Shown here piece after piece: positions 42,564 through 51,091 of a DNA stretch of 64,000 nucleotides (position 1 is its first letter; every line of letters starts with the position of its first letter). Origin of the DNA: Peribacillus frigoritolerans (GTDB lineage: Bacteria; Bacillota; Bacilli; Bacillales; DSM-1321). Location: NCBI RefSeq assembly GCF_040250305.1, contig NZ_CP158190.1, positions 2,760,001 to 2,824,000 of the forward strand, written 5' to 3'. The notes under the pieces are model-generated. The model did no database searches and was not told where the DNA came from. It saw only the letters and a list, made by a program, of their open reading frames with translations. A program made the translations under genes and the position numbers.

Positions 42564-43712
42564 TTATTGATATTTGCGATGCAACTGAGCAGCAATAATA
42601 TTCTTCTGAATCTCAGAGGTTCCTTCGTAAATTCTTGTAATTCGGGCATCACGGTAAAATCTTTCAATTGGGTATTCTGATATATAACCAATTCCCCCAT
42701 GAATTTGTACAGCTTTATCTGCAACCCGATTATACGTTTCAGAACCTAATAATTTAACCATGGCTGCTTCTTTAATCACTTTCATATTTTGATCCACCAT
42801 CCATGCTATTCTGTAGGTCATAGACCGCAATGCTTCTATTTCCATTGCCATATCTGCCAAATAATGTTGAATAATTTGTTGCTCGAAAATCGGCTTTCCA
42901 AACTGGATTCTCATATGAGAAAAATCTAACGACATTTCGAGTAATTTATCACTTGATCCTAAGTTTCGCGCAGCCATTCCTGCACGTCCATTTGCCAGAA
43001 TCTTTAATGCGTTTACATAGCCTTGTCCCTCTTCGCCTAAAACATTTTCAGCCGGAACTTCACAATCTTCTAAGAATATTTCCGATGAATGTGACCCGTG
43101 AAGGCCCATTTTTTTTTCAATGCTTCCAATTTGAAACCCTGGGAAATCCTTTTCAATTATAAAAGAAGTGATGCCTTTTGAGCCTTTAGAAGGGTCGGTC
43201 ACCGCCATTACGGTAAAAATATCGGCAATCGGTGCGTTAGTAATATAATGCTTACTTCCATTCAGAATATATTTATCCCCTTTTTTTACGGCCGTTGTTT
43301 TCAGATTAGTAGCATGTGAGCCTGCACTTGGTTCTGTTAAGGCAAATGCACCAATTCTATCTCCGGTTGCCATGTCGGGTAAATATTTGCGTCTTTGTTC
43401 ATCATTTCCCATTTCAACAATGCCGACACCCCCAATGCCGGTATGCCCACCAATGACTGTTGTATATCCATTATGTGTTCTTCCCAATTCTTCAAGTGCA
43501 GCACACTTCCCTACCATATCGAGTCCCAGTCCGCCATATTCTTCTGGAATATGAAGTCCAAATAATCCCATTTGCTTTGATTTTTCCATTATACTTCCTG
43601 GAATTTCATTACTTTCTTCAATTAACATCGCCTGCGGATCTACTTCATTATCAATAAAGTTCCGAATTCCTTGTTTTAATAATTTTACATCCTCAGTTAG
43701 TTCGAAATTCAT
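42564..43712 (-). CDS. Acyl-CoA dehydrogenase (second of the operon)
   Basis: A 382-residue FAD enzyme of the short/medium-chain type. Signatures are AFALTEPSAGSHATNLKTTA, the LGSSDKLLEMS region, GGIGYISEYPIERFYRDARI and the C-terminal RIYEGTSEIQKNIIAAQLH with the classic catalytic glutamate (unlike aliB, which has Asp there). It could dehydrogenate cyclohexanecarboxyl-CoA or pimeloyl-CoA. Upstream are fragments of decayed genes (43740-44150). ATG at 43712 follows AGAGGACGTGAAGG. Confidence 0.88.
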   Translation of the reverse strand: MNFELTEDVKLLKQGIRNFIDNEVDPQAMLIEESNEIPGSIMEKSKQMGLFGLHIPEEYGGLGLDMVGKCAALEELGRTHNGYTTVIGGHTGIGGVGIVEMGNDEQRRKYLPDMATGDRIGAFALTEPSAGSHATNLKTTAVKKGDKYILNGSKHYITNAPIADIFTVMAVTDPSKGSKGITSFIIEKDFPGFQIGSIEKKMGLHGSHSSEIFLEDCEVPAENVLGEEGQGYVNALKILANGRAGMAARNLGSSDKLLEMSLDFSHMRIQFGKPIFEQQIIQHYLADMAMEIEALRSMTYRIAWMVDQNMKVIKEAAMVKLLGSETYNRVADKAVQIHGGIGYISEYPIERFYRDARITRIYEGTSEIQKNIIAAQLHRKYQ

Positions 43713-43739
43713 ACCTTCACGTCCTCTCGATTATAAGGC

Positions 43740-44150
43740 TAAAATCACTGCCCAGACTTCCTGACCAAACGCTGCTTTCACGTATTTAACAAGCTAATGC
43801 TTATAGTCGATACCTATCCCCTAAACTGTGAAAAAGATACTCCATATTTTGGAGACGGCTGTCTAAACCAACAAGTCCAGCCATTTCCAGGGGACCTATA
43901 GGATGATTTAACCAAGTTTAATCGCTATATCGATATCTTCAGCAAAATCACTTCATTATTCTCGTACTTCTTGATATATGATCGATCAACTACCGCTTGA
44001 ATAACCTTTGCTGCTAGGTAGTCTACTGACACATCAGTTAAAGTACCACCCATTTTCCAATCGGCGCTCTGACTGAATATACCGGATTCATGATCTTCCT
44101 CCATATGATAAAACTTTTATCCTGGTTTAGCCCCAATAAGCAAAAATAGT
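43740..44150 (-). pseudogene. Remnants of a 3-hydroxyacyl-CoA dehydrogenase and a neighbouring gene
   Basis: The minus strand reads EDIDIAIKLG, then after a one-base shift LNHPIGPLEMAGLVGLDSRL, QNMEYLFHSLGDRYRL and a stop (about 43801-43935). This matches the C-terminal dimerisation domain of 3-hydroxyacyl-CoA dehydrogenases. An upstream piece (MGGTLTDVSVDYLAAKVIQA) and a downstream tail (VKAAFGQEVWAVILAL) are from genes I did not recognise. There is no start or complete frame. A beta-oxidation gene has been lost from the middle of the operon. Confidence 0.7.
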
Positions 44151-44257
44151 ATTGAAAATTCATTCGTGTTATTTGCCTGTAGAGGTTTTCTATTGATATT
44201 GATACAAGGCATTTTTGAAATGTTAATTGTAAAAAGACCTATACCTCTAGAAAGCTA

Positions 44258-45004
44258 TTAACACATCGCTAATCCACCATTAACGGAGAGCGTTTGTCCT
44301 GTAATATAATCTGCTTCCTCTGAAGTGAAAAACGCTACCGCATTTGCAAGATCACTTGGTTCTGCCAATCGCCTGAATGGTATGGCTTTTTCTAACGCTG
44401 AAACAATGCCCTCATTATACGAGCCAATTTCCTGAATCAATGGTGTATTACTTGGGCCTGGTGAAATACAATTGACATTTAATTTATGTCTCGCCATTTC
44501 TCTAGCTAATGTTTTTGTTAAAGCAATCACCCCGCCTTTTGCGGCTGAATATACTCCTTCACCACTAGAACCGACTCTTCCTGAATCTGAAGCGATATTC
44601 ACAACTTTCCCATAACCATTCTCAATCATGATCGGCAATATTTCTTTACATGTATGAATTTGACCCATCAAATTAATGTCAATAATTGTTTTCCATGTGC
44701 TTGGTTCGCTTTTTAAGAAAGGTTCAATCTTATCCCATCCTGCGTTATTCACCAAAATATCAATTCGTCCAAAACAATCAATAGATGCTTTGACTGCTTC
44801 ATGTACGCTTTCTAACTTCGTGACGTCGCAATAGACAGCAAGTGCTTCCGCCCCTTCGCTTTCTAAAATAGAAACCGTTTCTCGAGCATTTTCAATGTTG
44901 ATGTCTGTAACGATTATTTTATTGGACTTTGACGCTAATGTTAACGCGATCTCTTTTCCAATCCCTCTACCTGCACCGGTAATAAATGCTACTCGTTGAC
45001 TCAT
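44258..45004 (-). CDS. badH: 2-hydroxycyclohexanecarboxyl-CoA dehydrogenase (BadH-like SDR)
   Basis: A 248-residue SDR that would oxidise 2-hydroxycyclohexanecarboxyl-CoA to the 2-keto compound with NAD+. NAD motif ITGAGRGIGKEIA from residue 7; NNAGWDKIEPFLKSEPSTW is near-identical in pattern to R. palustris BadH; the catalytic set is intact, with ASDSGRVGSSGEGVYSAAKG containing Ser and YxxxK. The tail ITGQTLSVNGGLAM also fits. ATG at 45004 was chosen because GGGAGG is 7 bases before it; two upstream ATG codons in frame are less well placed. It lies 52 bp after aliA. Confidence 0.87.
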   Translation of the reverse strand: MSQRVAFITGAGRGIGKEIALTLASKSNKIIVTDINIENARETVSILESEGAEALAVYCDVTKLESVHEAVKASIDCFGRIDILVNNAGWDKIEPFLKSEPSTWKTIIDINLMGQIHTCKEILPIMIENGYGKVVNIASDSGRVGSSGEGVYSAAKGGVIALTKTLAREMARHKLNVNCISPGPSNTPLIQEIGSYNEGIVSALEKAIPFRRLAEPSDLANAVAFFTSEEADYITGQTLSVNGGLAMC

Positions 45005-45056
45005 CATTTTTCCTCCCGACTTATTCAATTTTGGTTCATTTCTGTCAATATCTTGT

Positions 45057-46694
45057 TTAAATCTTTTCTTTTAACTTCTCGTCCATCATTTTCCGGAGAT
45101 GGAATTTCTGAATTTTCCCACTCATTGTACGAGGGAAATCCTCGAAAATTTCGAGATGTTCTGGCCAATATTGTTTTGCGATCCCTTTTTCTGAAAGGAA
45201 TTCCTTCATGGTTTCCATTGTCAATTGCGTTTTCCCTGGTTTCATGGTGATGCATGCACATGCTTTTTCTTGAAGACGCGGATCCGGAACGGCAACAATT
45301 TGGGCATCAGATATATCTGGATGCTCATACAGGACATTTTCGATATACATGACGGGAATATTTTCCCCACCACGGATGATGATATCTTTACTCCGTCCAC
45401 AAATTCGGATATAACCATCTTCATCCATCGCTGCACGGTCACCTGTCATAAACCAGCCCTCATGATATTCCGAAAGGGTTTCCTGTAATCGTTTTAAGTA
45501 GCCAACAAACAAGGAGGGACCTCTTGCAAGCAAATCGCCTTCTTCATGTGGTTCACAAATTTCCCCTTTTCTATCAACTACTTTTAACTCCATACCTGGA
45601 AAAGGAATACCATCCGTTTCAATCAGCTTTTCTTCTGGATCTTCAATTCTTGTCAAAGTGACCAAGCCATCTTCGGTTTGTCCCCAGCCAGACAAAATTT
45701 TAATGGACGTTTTTTCGGTCGCCTCTTTTACCAAATTTCGTGGTATCGGAGCTCCTAATGCAACAAAGATACGAAGTGAATCAATCTTGTAATGATCAAG
45801 ATTCTTAAGTTGAACTGTATCTTGCAGGAATGGTGTAGCACCAGCTGTAAATGTAATATTCTCCTTTTCTATCAAATTAAGAAATTCACTTGGATTCCAA
45901 ATATCCTGGTAAACCCCTGTTCCACCAATATGTGTCGGCAACCTCACGCCATAACCGAATCCAGTTTGATGGGCAAATGTCGACGCCATGAACATGATAT
46001 CATCAGATGTTAAGCGTAAGCGATCAATCCAATAATTCGTGGAAACACAGAGCGTATTATGTGTATGCATCACTCCCTTTGGATTTCCAGTCGTTCCAGA
46101 CGTAAAGATTATTTCCGTCACGTCATTCGGATCATGGGTGATTTTGTCTAGAATAGCAGGATCTTTTCTCTCTTCCCACGGTTGATCAATCAATTCAGAA
46201 AACGGTTTCATTTCTTTTGGTACGTTATCCCCAACCACATAAACATGTTGCATACTTGGCCACTGATGTTTTAACCTTTCAATCATCGCCGGGTAATCAA
46301 ACCCACGAAATTCACCTGGAACAACAATCATTTTCGACTCTGCCATGCCGACCGTGTAGCCAATTTCCCGGTCACGGTAAATCGGAATGAGAGGATTGCT
46401 AATGGCACCAATTTTTGTTACCGCATAATGCAGAATAATGAACTCGCTCCAATTAGGCAGTTGGAACGAGATGACATCTCTTTTTTCTATACCAATTTCA
46501 AGCAGGCCTAATGCCACCCGATCCACAAGTTTACCAAGCTCCCTATACGTATAGCGGCTCTTTTTATCAATTATGGCCATTTTCTCTGGATCTTTTGCTA
46601 TTGCATCATTTAAATAATCGATAATCGTTCTATTTGGCCAAATAGATTGATATTTTTCGATATACTCCTGACTCAAGATCGTTTCCAATTTCAC
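45057..46694 (-). CDS. aliA: Cyclohexanecarboxylate-CoA ligase (AMP-forming, AliA-like)
   Basis: A 545-residue acyl-adenylate ligase that would activate cyclohexanecarboxylate with ATP and CoA. Motifs are the AMP-binding P-loop EIIFTSGTTGNPKGVMHTHN near residue 190, SGWGQTEDG near 335, the A8 segment EGWFMTGDRAAMDEDGYIRI near 415 and the C-terminal catalytic lysine in TMSGKIQKFHLR near 525. The specific acid is inferred from the neighbours; medium-chain fatty acid is an alternative. It lies 17 bp after badI. ATG at 46694 follows AGGGGGCTAG. Confidence 0.86.
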   Translation of the reverse strand: MKLETILSQEYIEKYQSIWPNRTIIDYLNDAIAKDPEKMAIIDKKSRYTYRELGKLVDRVALGLLEIGIEKRDVISFQLPNWSEFIILHYAVTKIGAISNPLIPIYRDREIGYTVGMAESKMIVVPGEFRGFDYPAMIERLKHQWPSMQHVYVVGDNVPKEMKPFSELIDQPWEERKDPAILDKITHDPNDVTEIIFTSGTTGNPKGVMHTHNTLCVSTNYWIDRLRLTSDDIMFMASTFAHQTGFGYGVRLPTHIGGTGVYQDIWNPSEFLNLIEKENITFTAGATPFLQDTVQLKNLDHYKIDSLRIFVALGAPIPRNLVKEATEKTSIKILSGWGQTEDGLVTLTRIEDPEEKLIETDGIPFPGMELKVVDRKGEICEPHEEGDLLARGPSLFVGYLKRLQETLSEYHEGWFMTGDRAAMDEDGYIRICGRSKDIIIRGGENIPVMYIENVLYEHPDISDAQIVAVPDPRLQEKACACITMKPGKTQLTMETMKEFLSEKGIAKQYWPEHLEIFEDFPRTMSGKIQKFHLRKMMDEKLKEKI

Positions 46695-46711
46695 AGCATC
46701 TAGCCCCCTCT

Positions 46712-47554
46712 TTATCTTCGGAACTTTTTAAAGTCTACTGGTCTTTTTTCAAGAAAAGCATTTTTTCCTTCTTCTGATTCTGCTGTGTTATAAAACATCG
46801 CTAAACTACCCATCGATAACTGTGAAATCCCTTGGATGTTGGCACTATCCGCATTAAATGAGTATTTAAGCATTTTAAGTGCAGTCGGACTTTTTTCGAG
46901 AATTTTTCCAGCCCATTCTTCTGCTGCTTGCTGCAATTGTTCAGCAGGAACGATTTTATTGACTAGACCCATTTCTTTTGCTTCATGTGCCGTATATTGT
47001 TCACATAAATACCAGATCTCCCTTGCTTTCTTTTCCCCAACAACCCTTGCTAGATAGGCAGAACCAAATCCAGCATCATAGCTGCCTACTTTCGGTCCGC
47101 TTTGTCCAAACTTTGCTGATTCTGAAGCAATAGTCAAATCGCAAATCACATGCAAGACATGTCCACCGCCAATCGCAAATCCATTAACAGCAGCAATAAC
47201 TGGCTTCGGTATATTGCGAATCGTTTGATGTAATGTTTCAATTTCTAAGCCCATTCCACCGCCTAAACCTCCAGAATAATCGTATCCACCTTCATCTCCT
47301 TTTTCTTTTTGATCCCCACCGACACAAAATGCCTTTTCTCCTGCTCCAGTTAAGACAACCACACCAATTCGGTTATCGTCCCATGCATCACGGAACGACC
47401 AAATTAACTCTTTAATCGTTCTTCCCCGAAATGCATTATAAACGTTCGGTCGATTGATCGTAATCTTTGCAATTCCATTGCTTTTTTTGTAGATAACATC
47501 TGTCAATTTGCCAATTCCATCTGTTTTTTCAGATAGAGTATCTGTTTGTTTCAT
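46712..47554 (-). CDS. badI: 2-ketocyclohexanecarboxyl-CoA hydrolase (BadI-like)
   Basis: A 280-residue crotonase-family ring-opening hydrolase that would convert 2-ketocyclohexanecarboxyl-CoA plus water to pimeloyl-CoA. It belongs with MenB/BadI rather than ordinary hydratases. The signs are [15 protein letters not shown], the [20 protein letters not shown] region, [20 protein letters not shown] (the conserved Asp/Tyr stretch) and [17 protein letters not shown]. The hydratase glutamates are replaced, as in BadI. MenB itself is excluded by the operon context, with aliA, aliB and badH. ATG at 47554 follows GGAGGG; an in-frame ATG upstream lacks a site. Confidence 0.86.
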   Translation of the reverse strand: MKQTDTLSEKTDGIGKLTDVIYKKSNGIAKITINRPNVYNAFRGRTIKELIWSFRDAWDDNRIGVVVLTGAGEKAFCVGGDQKEKGDEGGYDYSGGLGGGMGLEIETLHQTIRNIPKPVIAAVNGFAIGGGHVLHVICDLTIASESAKFGQSGPKVGSYDAGFGSAYLARVVGEKKAREIWYLCEQYTAHEAKEMGLVNKIVPAEQLQQAAEEWAGKILEKSPTALKMLKYSFNADSANIQGISQLSMGSLAMFYNTAESEEGKNAFLEKRPVDFKKFRR

Positions 47555-47571
47555 TTTGAATCCCTCCATTA

Positions 47572-47700
47572 TTAAAGTAGTTTAAGAATAATTTTTCCTT
47601 TAATGACCTCATCACCCTGTTCATTTATGCAGCGAACCTTTTCCATGATCCACTTTTTTACAATAAACTCCATTTTTTACTTCAGCCCTTGTAAATTTCC
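47572..47700 (-). pseudogene. Remnant of a MaoC-like (hotdog) gene
   Basis: Between aliB and badI the minus strand reads KKWIMEKVRCINEQGDEVIK then GKIILKLL and a stop at 47572. It closely resembles the C-terminus of the intact MaoC-like protein at 50660-51091 ([19 protein letters not shown]). Frame breaks lie upstream. It is a duplicate that has decayed. Confidence 0.65.
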
Positions 47701-47761
47701 TTTTTAGTCTTTGGAAGATAGAATTGCAATCTATTGTTTTTATCAAATAGGCGGCCCTAGA

Positions 47762-48916
47762 TTAATAGGAACGGAATTCTTTTCCAATGATATCTTTTGC
47801 AATGACCATTTGATTAGCTTGTGCTGTTCCATCACCAATTTCTAGGCCAATTACATCACGCAAACGTTGCTCATGCGGCATCTCTTTCGTATAAGCATAA
47901 TGTCCATTTAACAATAAACATTCATGAATTGCATCCGCACTATATTTTGGTCCTAACCATTTGACAGATGCTGATTCCTTTGAGTGATTTAACCCTTGAT
48001 CACGAAGCCAGAGACCCCTATATGCCTGCCACTTTATTAGTTCTAATTGGGTAAAGTGCGTAACGATTGGAAATGATACCCCTTGGTAGGTTGCTAAAGG
48101 TTTGCCAAAAGAATGTCTCATTTTCACGTGTTCGATCGTCTCGTCTAAACTTTGGCTTGCAGCACCCACACATTGCAATCCGATTAACAACCGACTTAAA
48201 TCAAATCCATTCATCACTTGAGAGAAACCTTTATTTTCCATACCGATTAAGTTTTCTTCGGGTACTTTAACTTCATTTAAATAAACAGATCCCCTGCCTA
48301 TTGGAATATTCCCCATATCCTCATATGCTTTACATTCAACACCGGGAAGATCTGCTGGAATGATAAATGCACTAATTCCTCTGTTCCCTAGTTCAGGATT
48401 TGTTTTTGCAAAGGTAAGAAATGCATCACCAACAGTCGCAACGCTAATTCCAGATTTTTCTCCATTCAGAACATACACGCCGTCTTTATGTACTGCTGTT
48501 GTCTTTATTCCTCCAGCATCAGTACCTGCCGATGGTTCAGTTATAGCAATACCGACAATTTTTTCACCACTTGCAATTTTTGGAAGCCATTCTTGCTTAA
48601 GCTCTTCACGTGCATGATTATTGATAATTTCTCCAATTAATCCATTCAACATAACAGAATAGGTAAGGTTGAAATCACCTCTTCCAATTTCTTCGGCAGC
48701 TATTCCAGTTGTCACGCAATCTGCACCGGTTCCCCCATACTCTTCCGGAATTCGAAGACCATTGACACCTAACTCACCAAGCTTCTTCCATAAATGCCTT
48801 GGCGTAATCCCCTCTCTGTCCCACTTTGTATAATTAGGAAGCAGCTCCTCCTTTGCAAATTCTTTTAGCATCTTTCGAAAATAATCCTGTTCTTCTGTAA
48901 ATGAAAAGTTTAACAA
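47762..48916 (-). CDS. aliB: Acyl-CoA dehydrogenase, cyclohexanecarboxyl-CoA type (AliB-like)
   Basis: A 384-residue FAD dehydrogenase, first gene of the alicyclic operon. It has FSFTEEQDYFRKMLKEFAKE, GIAITEPSAGTDAGGIKTTA, RGSVYLNEVKVPEENLIG and FDLSRLLIGLQCVGAASQSL. At the place of the usual catalytic glutamate (IYEGTSE) it has EIGDGTAQ, an aspartate, a difference reported for some alicyclic acyl-CoA dehydrogenases. The start is TTG at 48916 (LNFSFTEE), because GGGAGG precedes it by 8 bases. The sigma-54 promoter lies 29 bp upstream. Likely reaction: cyclohexanecarboxyl-CoA to cyclohex-1-ene-1-carboxyl-CoA. Confidence 0.85.
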   Translation of the reverse strand: MLNFSFTEEQDYFRKMLKEFAKEELLPNYTKWDREGITPRHLWKKLGELGVNGLRIPEEYGGTGADCVTTGIAAEEIGRGDFNLTYSVMLNGLIGEIINNHAREELKQEWLPKIASGEKIVGIAITEPSAGTDAGGIKTTAVHKDGVYVLNGEKSGISVATVGDAFLTFAKTNPELGNRGISAFIIPADLPGVECKAYEDMGNIPIGRGSVYLNEVKVPEENLIGMENKGFSQVMNGFDLSRLLIGLQCVGAASQSLDETIEHVKMRHSFGKPLATYQGVSFPIVTHFTQLELIKWQAYRGLWLRDQGLNHSKESASVKWLGPKYSADAIHECLLLNGHYAYTKEMPHEQRLRDVIGLEIGDGTAQANQMVIAKDIIGKEFRSY

Positions 48917-48944
48917 TGTAATTCCTCCCTTTACTTTTATTATT

Positions 48945-48959
48945 GCAAGTTTCGTGCCA
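48945..48959 (-). promoter_or_regulatory. Sigma-54 promoter of the alicyclic operon
   Basis: On the minus strand TGGCAC (48954-48959), 5 bases, then TTGC (48945-48948) and further AT matches the -24/-12 consensus TGGCAC-N5-TTGC perfectly. The inferred start is near 48935, just before the aliB ribosome site. The adjacent gene encodes a sigma-54 enhancer-binding protein, which supports function. Confidence 0.88.
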
Positions 48960-49000
48960 ACTTGTTTCCCTGGAAAAATAGCATTCCTTCCTGGTTCGAA

Positions 49001-49047
49001 TTCGCAAAAGTGATATCGTTCGCAAATTTGCGAAGTACATTTGCGAA
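49001..49047 (-). promoter_or_regulatory. Upstream activator site with TTCGCAAA elements
   Basis: A perfect 16-bp palindrome TTCGCAAATTTGCGAA (49019-49034) is flanked by two more half-sites, TTCGCAAA (49001-49008) and TTTGCGAA (49040-49047). The whole array is symmetric and centred about 90 bp upstream of the sigma-54 start, the normal place for an enhancer-binding protein. Confidence 0.72.
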
Positions 49048-49343
49048 AAGATACCAACAAGCACAAAAAAGAAGGTAACGTGACACTTCTATCATTATTA
49101 AGTTTTCATATCCCTCCACCCTTAGTAATTTAGAACATTCAGACATTTGCAGATTGTAAAAGCAAACTATTTATGGTCATAACTACAACCACAAAAGACT
49201 GTCCCATAAGACTCAAACCGATCACAAAAAAATGAAAAGAACCGTTACGAAATCCTTTGATTTTACTGGATTTCATACCAGGTCCTTTCAGGAGAATGAA
49301 TAACGCATGTGTTTTTTATACCGTTTGCATCCTCTTAAACGTA
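49048..49343. other. Intergenic stretch, aliB promoter to activator gene
   Basis: About 300 bp between the activator site and the stop of the enhancer-binding protein gene. No gene or terminator was clearly seen. Confidence 0.5.
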
Positions 49344-50654
49344 TTATTTTAGATTGTACTTTGCAATTTTACGGTAAAGGCTAGCAATATGTATTTTTAG
49401 TTTTTGTGCAGCCAAAGTTCGGTCACCATTCGCTTCTTGTAATGCACGTTGAATTGCGTTGATTTCCGTGCACTTTACTTCCTCTTCTAAACTTTGAATG
49501 GGAGTCGGCGTTCTTTTTATTACATCTGAAGACACATTAGGTGAAATGTGTAAATCGTCTATCGTGAGAGTATCTCCCAAGACCAAATTCATTCCGCGTT
49601 CAATATAGGCTTTTAATTCACGTACATTACCAGGCCACTCATAACTTAATAACCTCTCTTGTAGCTTAGAATCGATGAATTTTACGTGAACACCCAATTT
49701 CTCATTAAAATATTCGATGAAAAAGAGGGCTAATGGAATAATATCCTCTTTTCTTTGCCGAAGTGAAGGAATTTTCAAATCAAAGACGTATAATCGATAA
49801 AATAAATCTTGCCTGAACTTCCCTTCCTGAACAAGTGTTCTCAAATCCCGGTTCGTTGCAGCGATAATCCGAATATCGACATTTTTACTCCCTGTTCCAC
49901 CGAGTCGTTCCACTTCTCTTTCCTGTAATACACGAAGAAGTTTTCCTTGCGCTTGGTAGGGGAGTTCTGATATTTCATCCAGAAAAAGAGTACCATGCTG
50001 GGCCATCTCGATTTTCCCTGGTTTGCCTTCCTTTTTCGCACCACTGAACGCTCCTGGCTCATATCCGAAAACTTCCGATTCAAATAATTCATCGGGGATA
50101 GCAGCACAATTCACCGCCACAAAAGGATTATTTTTTCTCGTGCTTAATCCGTGTATCGCTTGAGCAAACAATTCCTTCCCTGTTCCGCTTTCTCCCGTCA
50201 ATAAAACAGTAGAATTACTTGTTGCGATACGGGCTGCCAACTCTTTAATCTCCTCAATCGCCGAACCTTTACCGATAATCTCTTCAAAACTATATCGATT
50301 CTGACCTGTTGACTTTTTCTTCCTTTTTAAGATATCCAGAGAATTCATAAACGAAGCCATTTCATAATGATTAACATCTTCTTGACGGACAATCACCCGA
50401 TAAATCTTATGTTCTTTCATTTTCATTACTCTAATTAAACATGAATAGCCAAAAACGACTCCAAATAATACCTTCGCATGCTTACGGTAATGGGTTCCTT
50501 GGATAACTTCCTTTGCATAAGCTCCTAACCAGTCTTTTTTATCAATCAGAAAATTTTCACAAAAATCCGAACTAATATCGATCAATAATCCGCCCTCATC
50601 AACTTCAATAAAGCCCCAGTCTTCGGTTTGGTCTATCAGATTAAGTTTCTTCAT
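49344..50654 (-). CDS. PAS-type sigma-54 enhancer-binding activator
   Basis: A 436-residue activator. Residues 1-110 form a PAS-like sensor ([20 protein letters not shown]). The AAA+ domain has Walker A GESGTGKE (154-161), the sigma-54 loop GAFSGA (201-206, canonical GAFTGA) and Walker B GTLFLDEI (221-228). A Fis-type helix-turn-helix ends the protein ([20 protein letters not shown]). It very probably binds the TTCGCAAA sites and turns on the aliB promoter in response to an alicyclic or CoA-linked signal. ATG at 50654, 5 bp after the MaoC stop, has AGGTGATC before it, so it is cotranscribed with that gene. Confidence 0.9.
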   Translation of the reverse strand: MKKLNLIDQTEDWGFIEVDEGGLLIDISSDFCENFLIDKKDWLGAYAKEVIQGTHYRKHAKVLFGVVFGYSCLIRVMKMKEHKIYRVIVRQEDVNHYEMASFMNSLDILKRKKKSTGQNRYSFEEIIGKGSAIEEIKELAARIATSNSTVLLTGESGTGKELFAQAIHGLSTRKNNPFVAVNCAAIPDELFESEVFGYEPGAFSGAKKEGKPGKIEMAQHGTLFLDEISELPYQAQGKLLRVLQEREVERLGGTGSKNVDIRIIAATNRDLRTLVQEGKFRQDLFYRLYVFDLKIPSLRQRKEDIIPLALFFIEYFNEKLGVHVKFIDSKLQERLLSYEWPGNVRELKAYIERGMNLVLGDTLTIDDLHISPNVSSDVIKRTPTPIQSLEEEVKCTEINAIQRALQEANGDRTLAAQKLKIHIASLYRKIAKYNLK

Positions 50655-50659
50655 TTTGA

Positions 50660-51091
50660 TCACCTATCCATTTTCTCATTGGATAAAACAAAAATGACAA
50701 CTTGTCCTTTGATTACTTCATTACCAGCCTGATTGTAACAGGTAACCTTTTGGGTAACCCAGTTCCTCTTTAAATTTAAATCAATAATCTCCAACTCCAC
50801 AGTAATAACGTCTCCTACATACACGGGATGATAAAAAACCAATTCCTTTTGTAGCAAAATACAGGCACTTCCAGGGAGTTTTTCACTAATGACTTGAGTA
50901 ATTAACCCTTCTGTCAACAAGCCCGGCACAATTGGTTGACTATAGTAACTTTTCCATATATCTTCATTCAGTCCGTATACTGGGCTATAGTCTCTAGTTA
51001 ATTCCTTGCAAAATCTTACGTCCTGTTCAGTAAATGTTCGCTGCAAACGCGCAATTTGTCCTGTAAACAACTCCGTAATTGTATAACTCAC
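50660..51091 (-). CDS. MaoC-like hotdog dehydratase
   Basis: A 143-residue hotdog-fold protein of the MaoC/(R)-specific enoyl-CoA hydratase group. It has the family stretches [20 protein letters not shown], the [20 protein letters not shown] helix and [17 protein letters not shown]. The usual Asp-x4-His dyad (D-x4-H) is changed, with D in [13 protein letters not shown] and no clear His, so activity is uncertain. It starts at GTG (51091) after GAGGGAGGG and is followed by the activator gene. It may bind or hydrate a CoA intermediate of the pathway, possibly giving the signal to the activator (inference). Confidence 0.75.
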   Translation of the reverse strand: MSYTITELFTGQIARLQRTFTEQDVRFCKELTRDYSPVYGLNEDIWKSYYSQPIVPGLLTEGLITQVISEKLPGSACILLQKELVFYHPVYVGDVITVELEIIDLNLKRNWVTQKVTCYNQAGNEVIKGQVVIFVLSNEKMDR

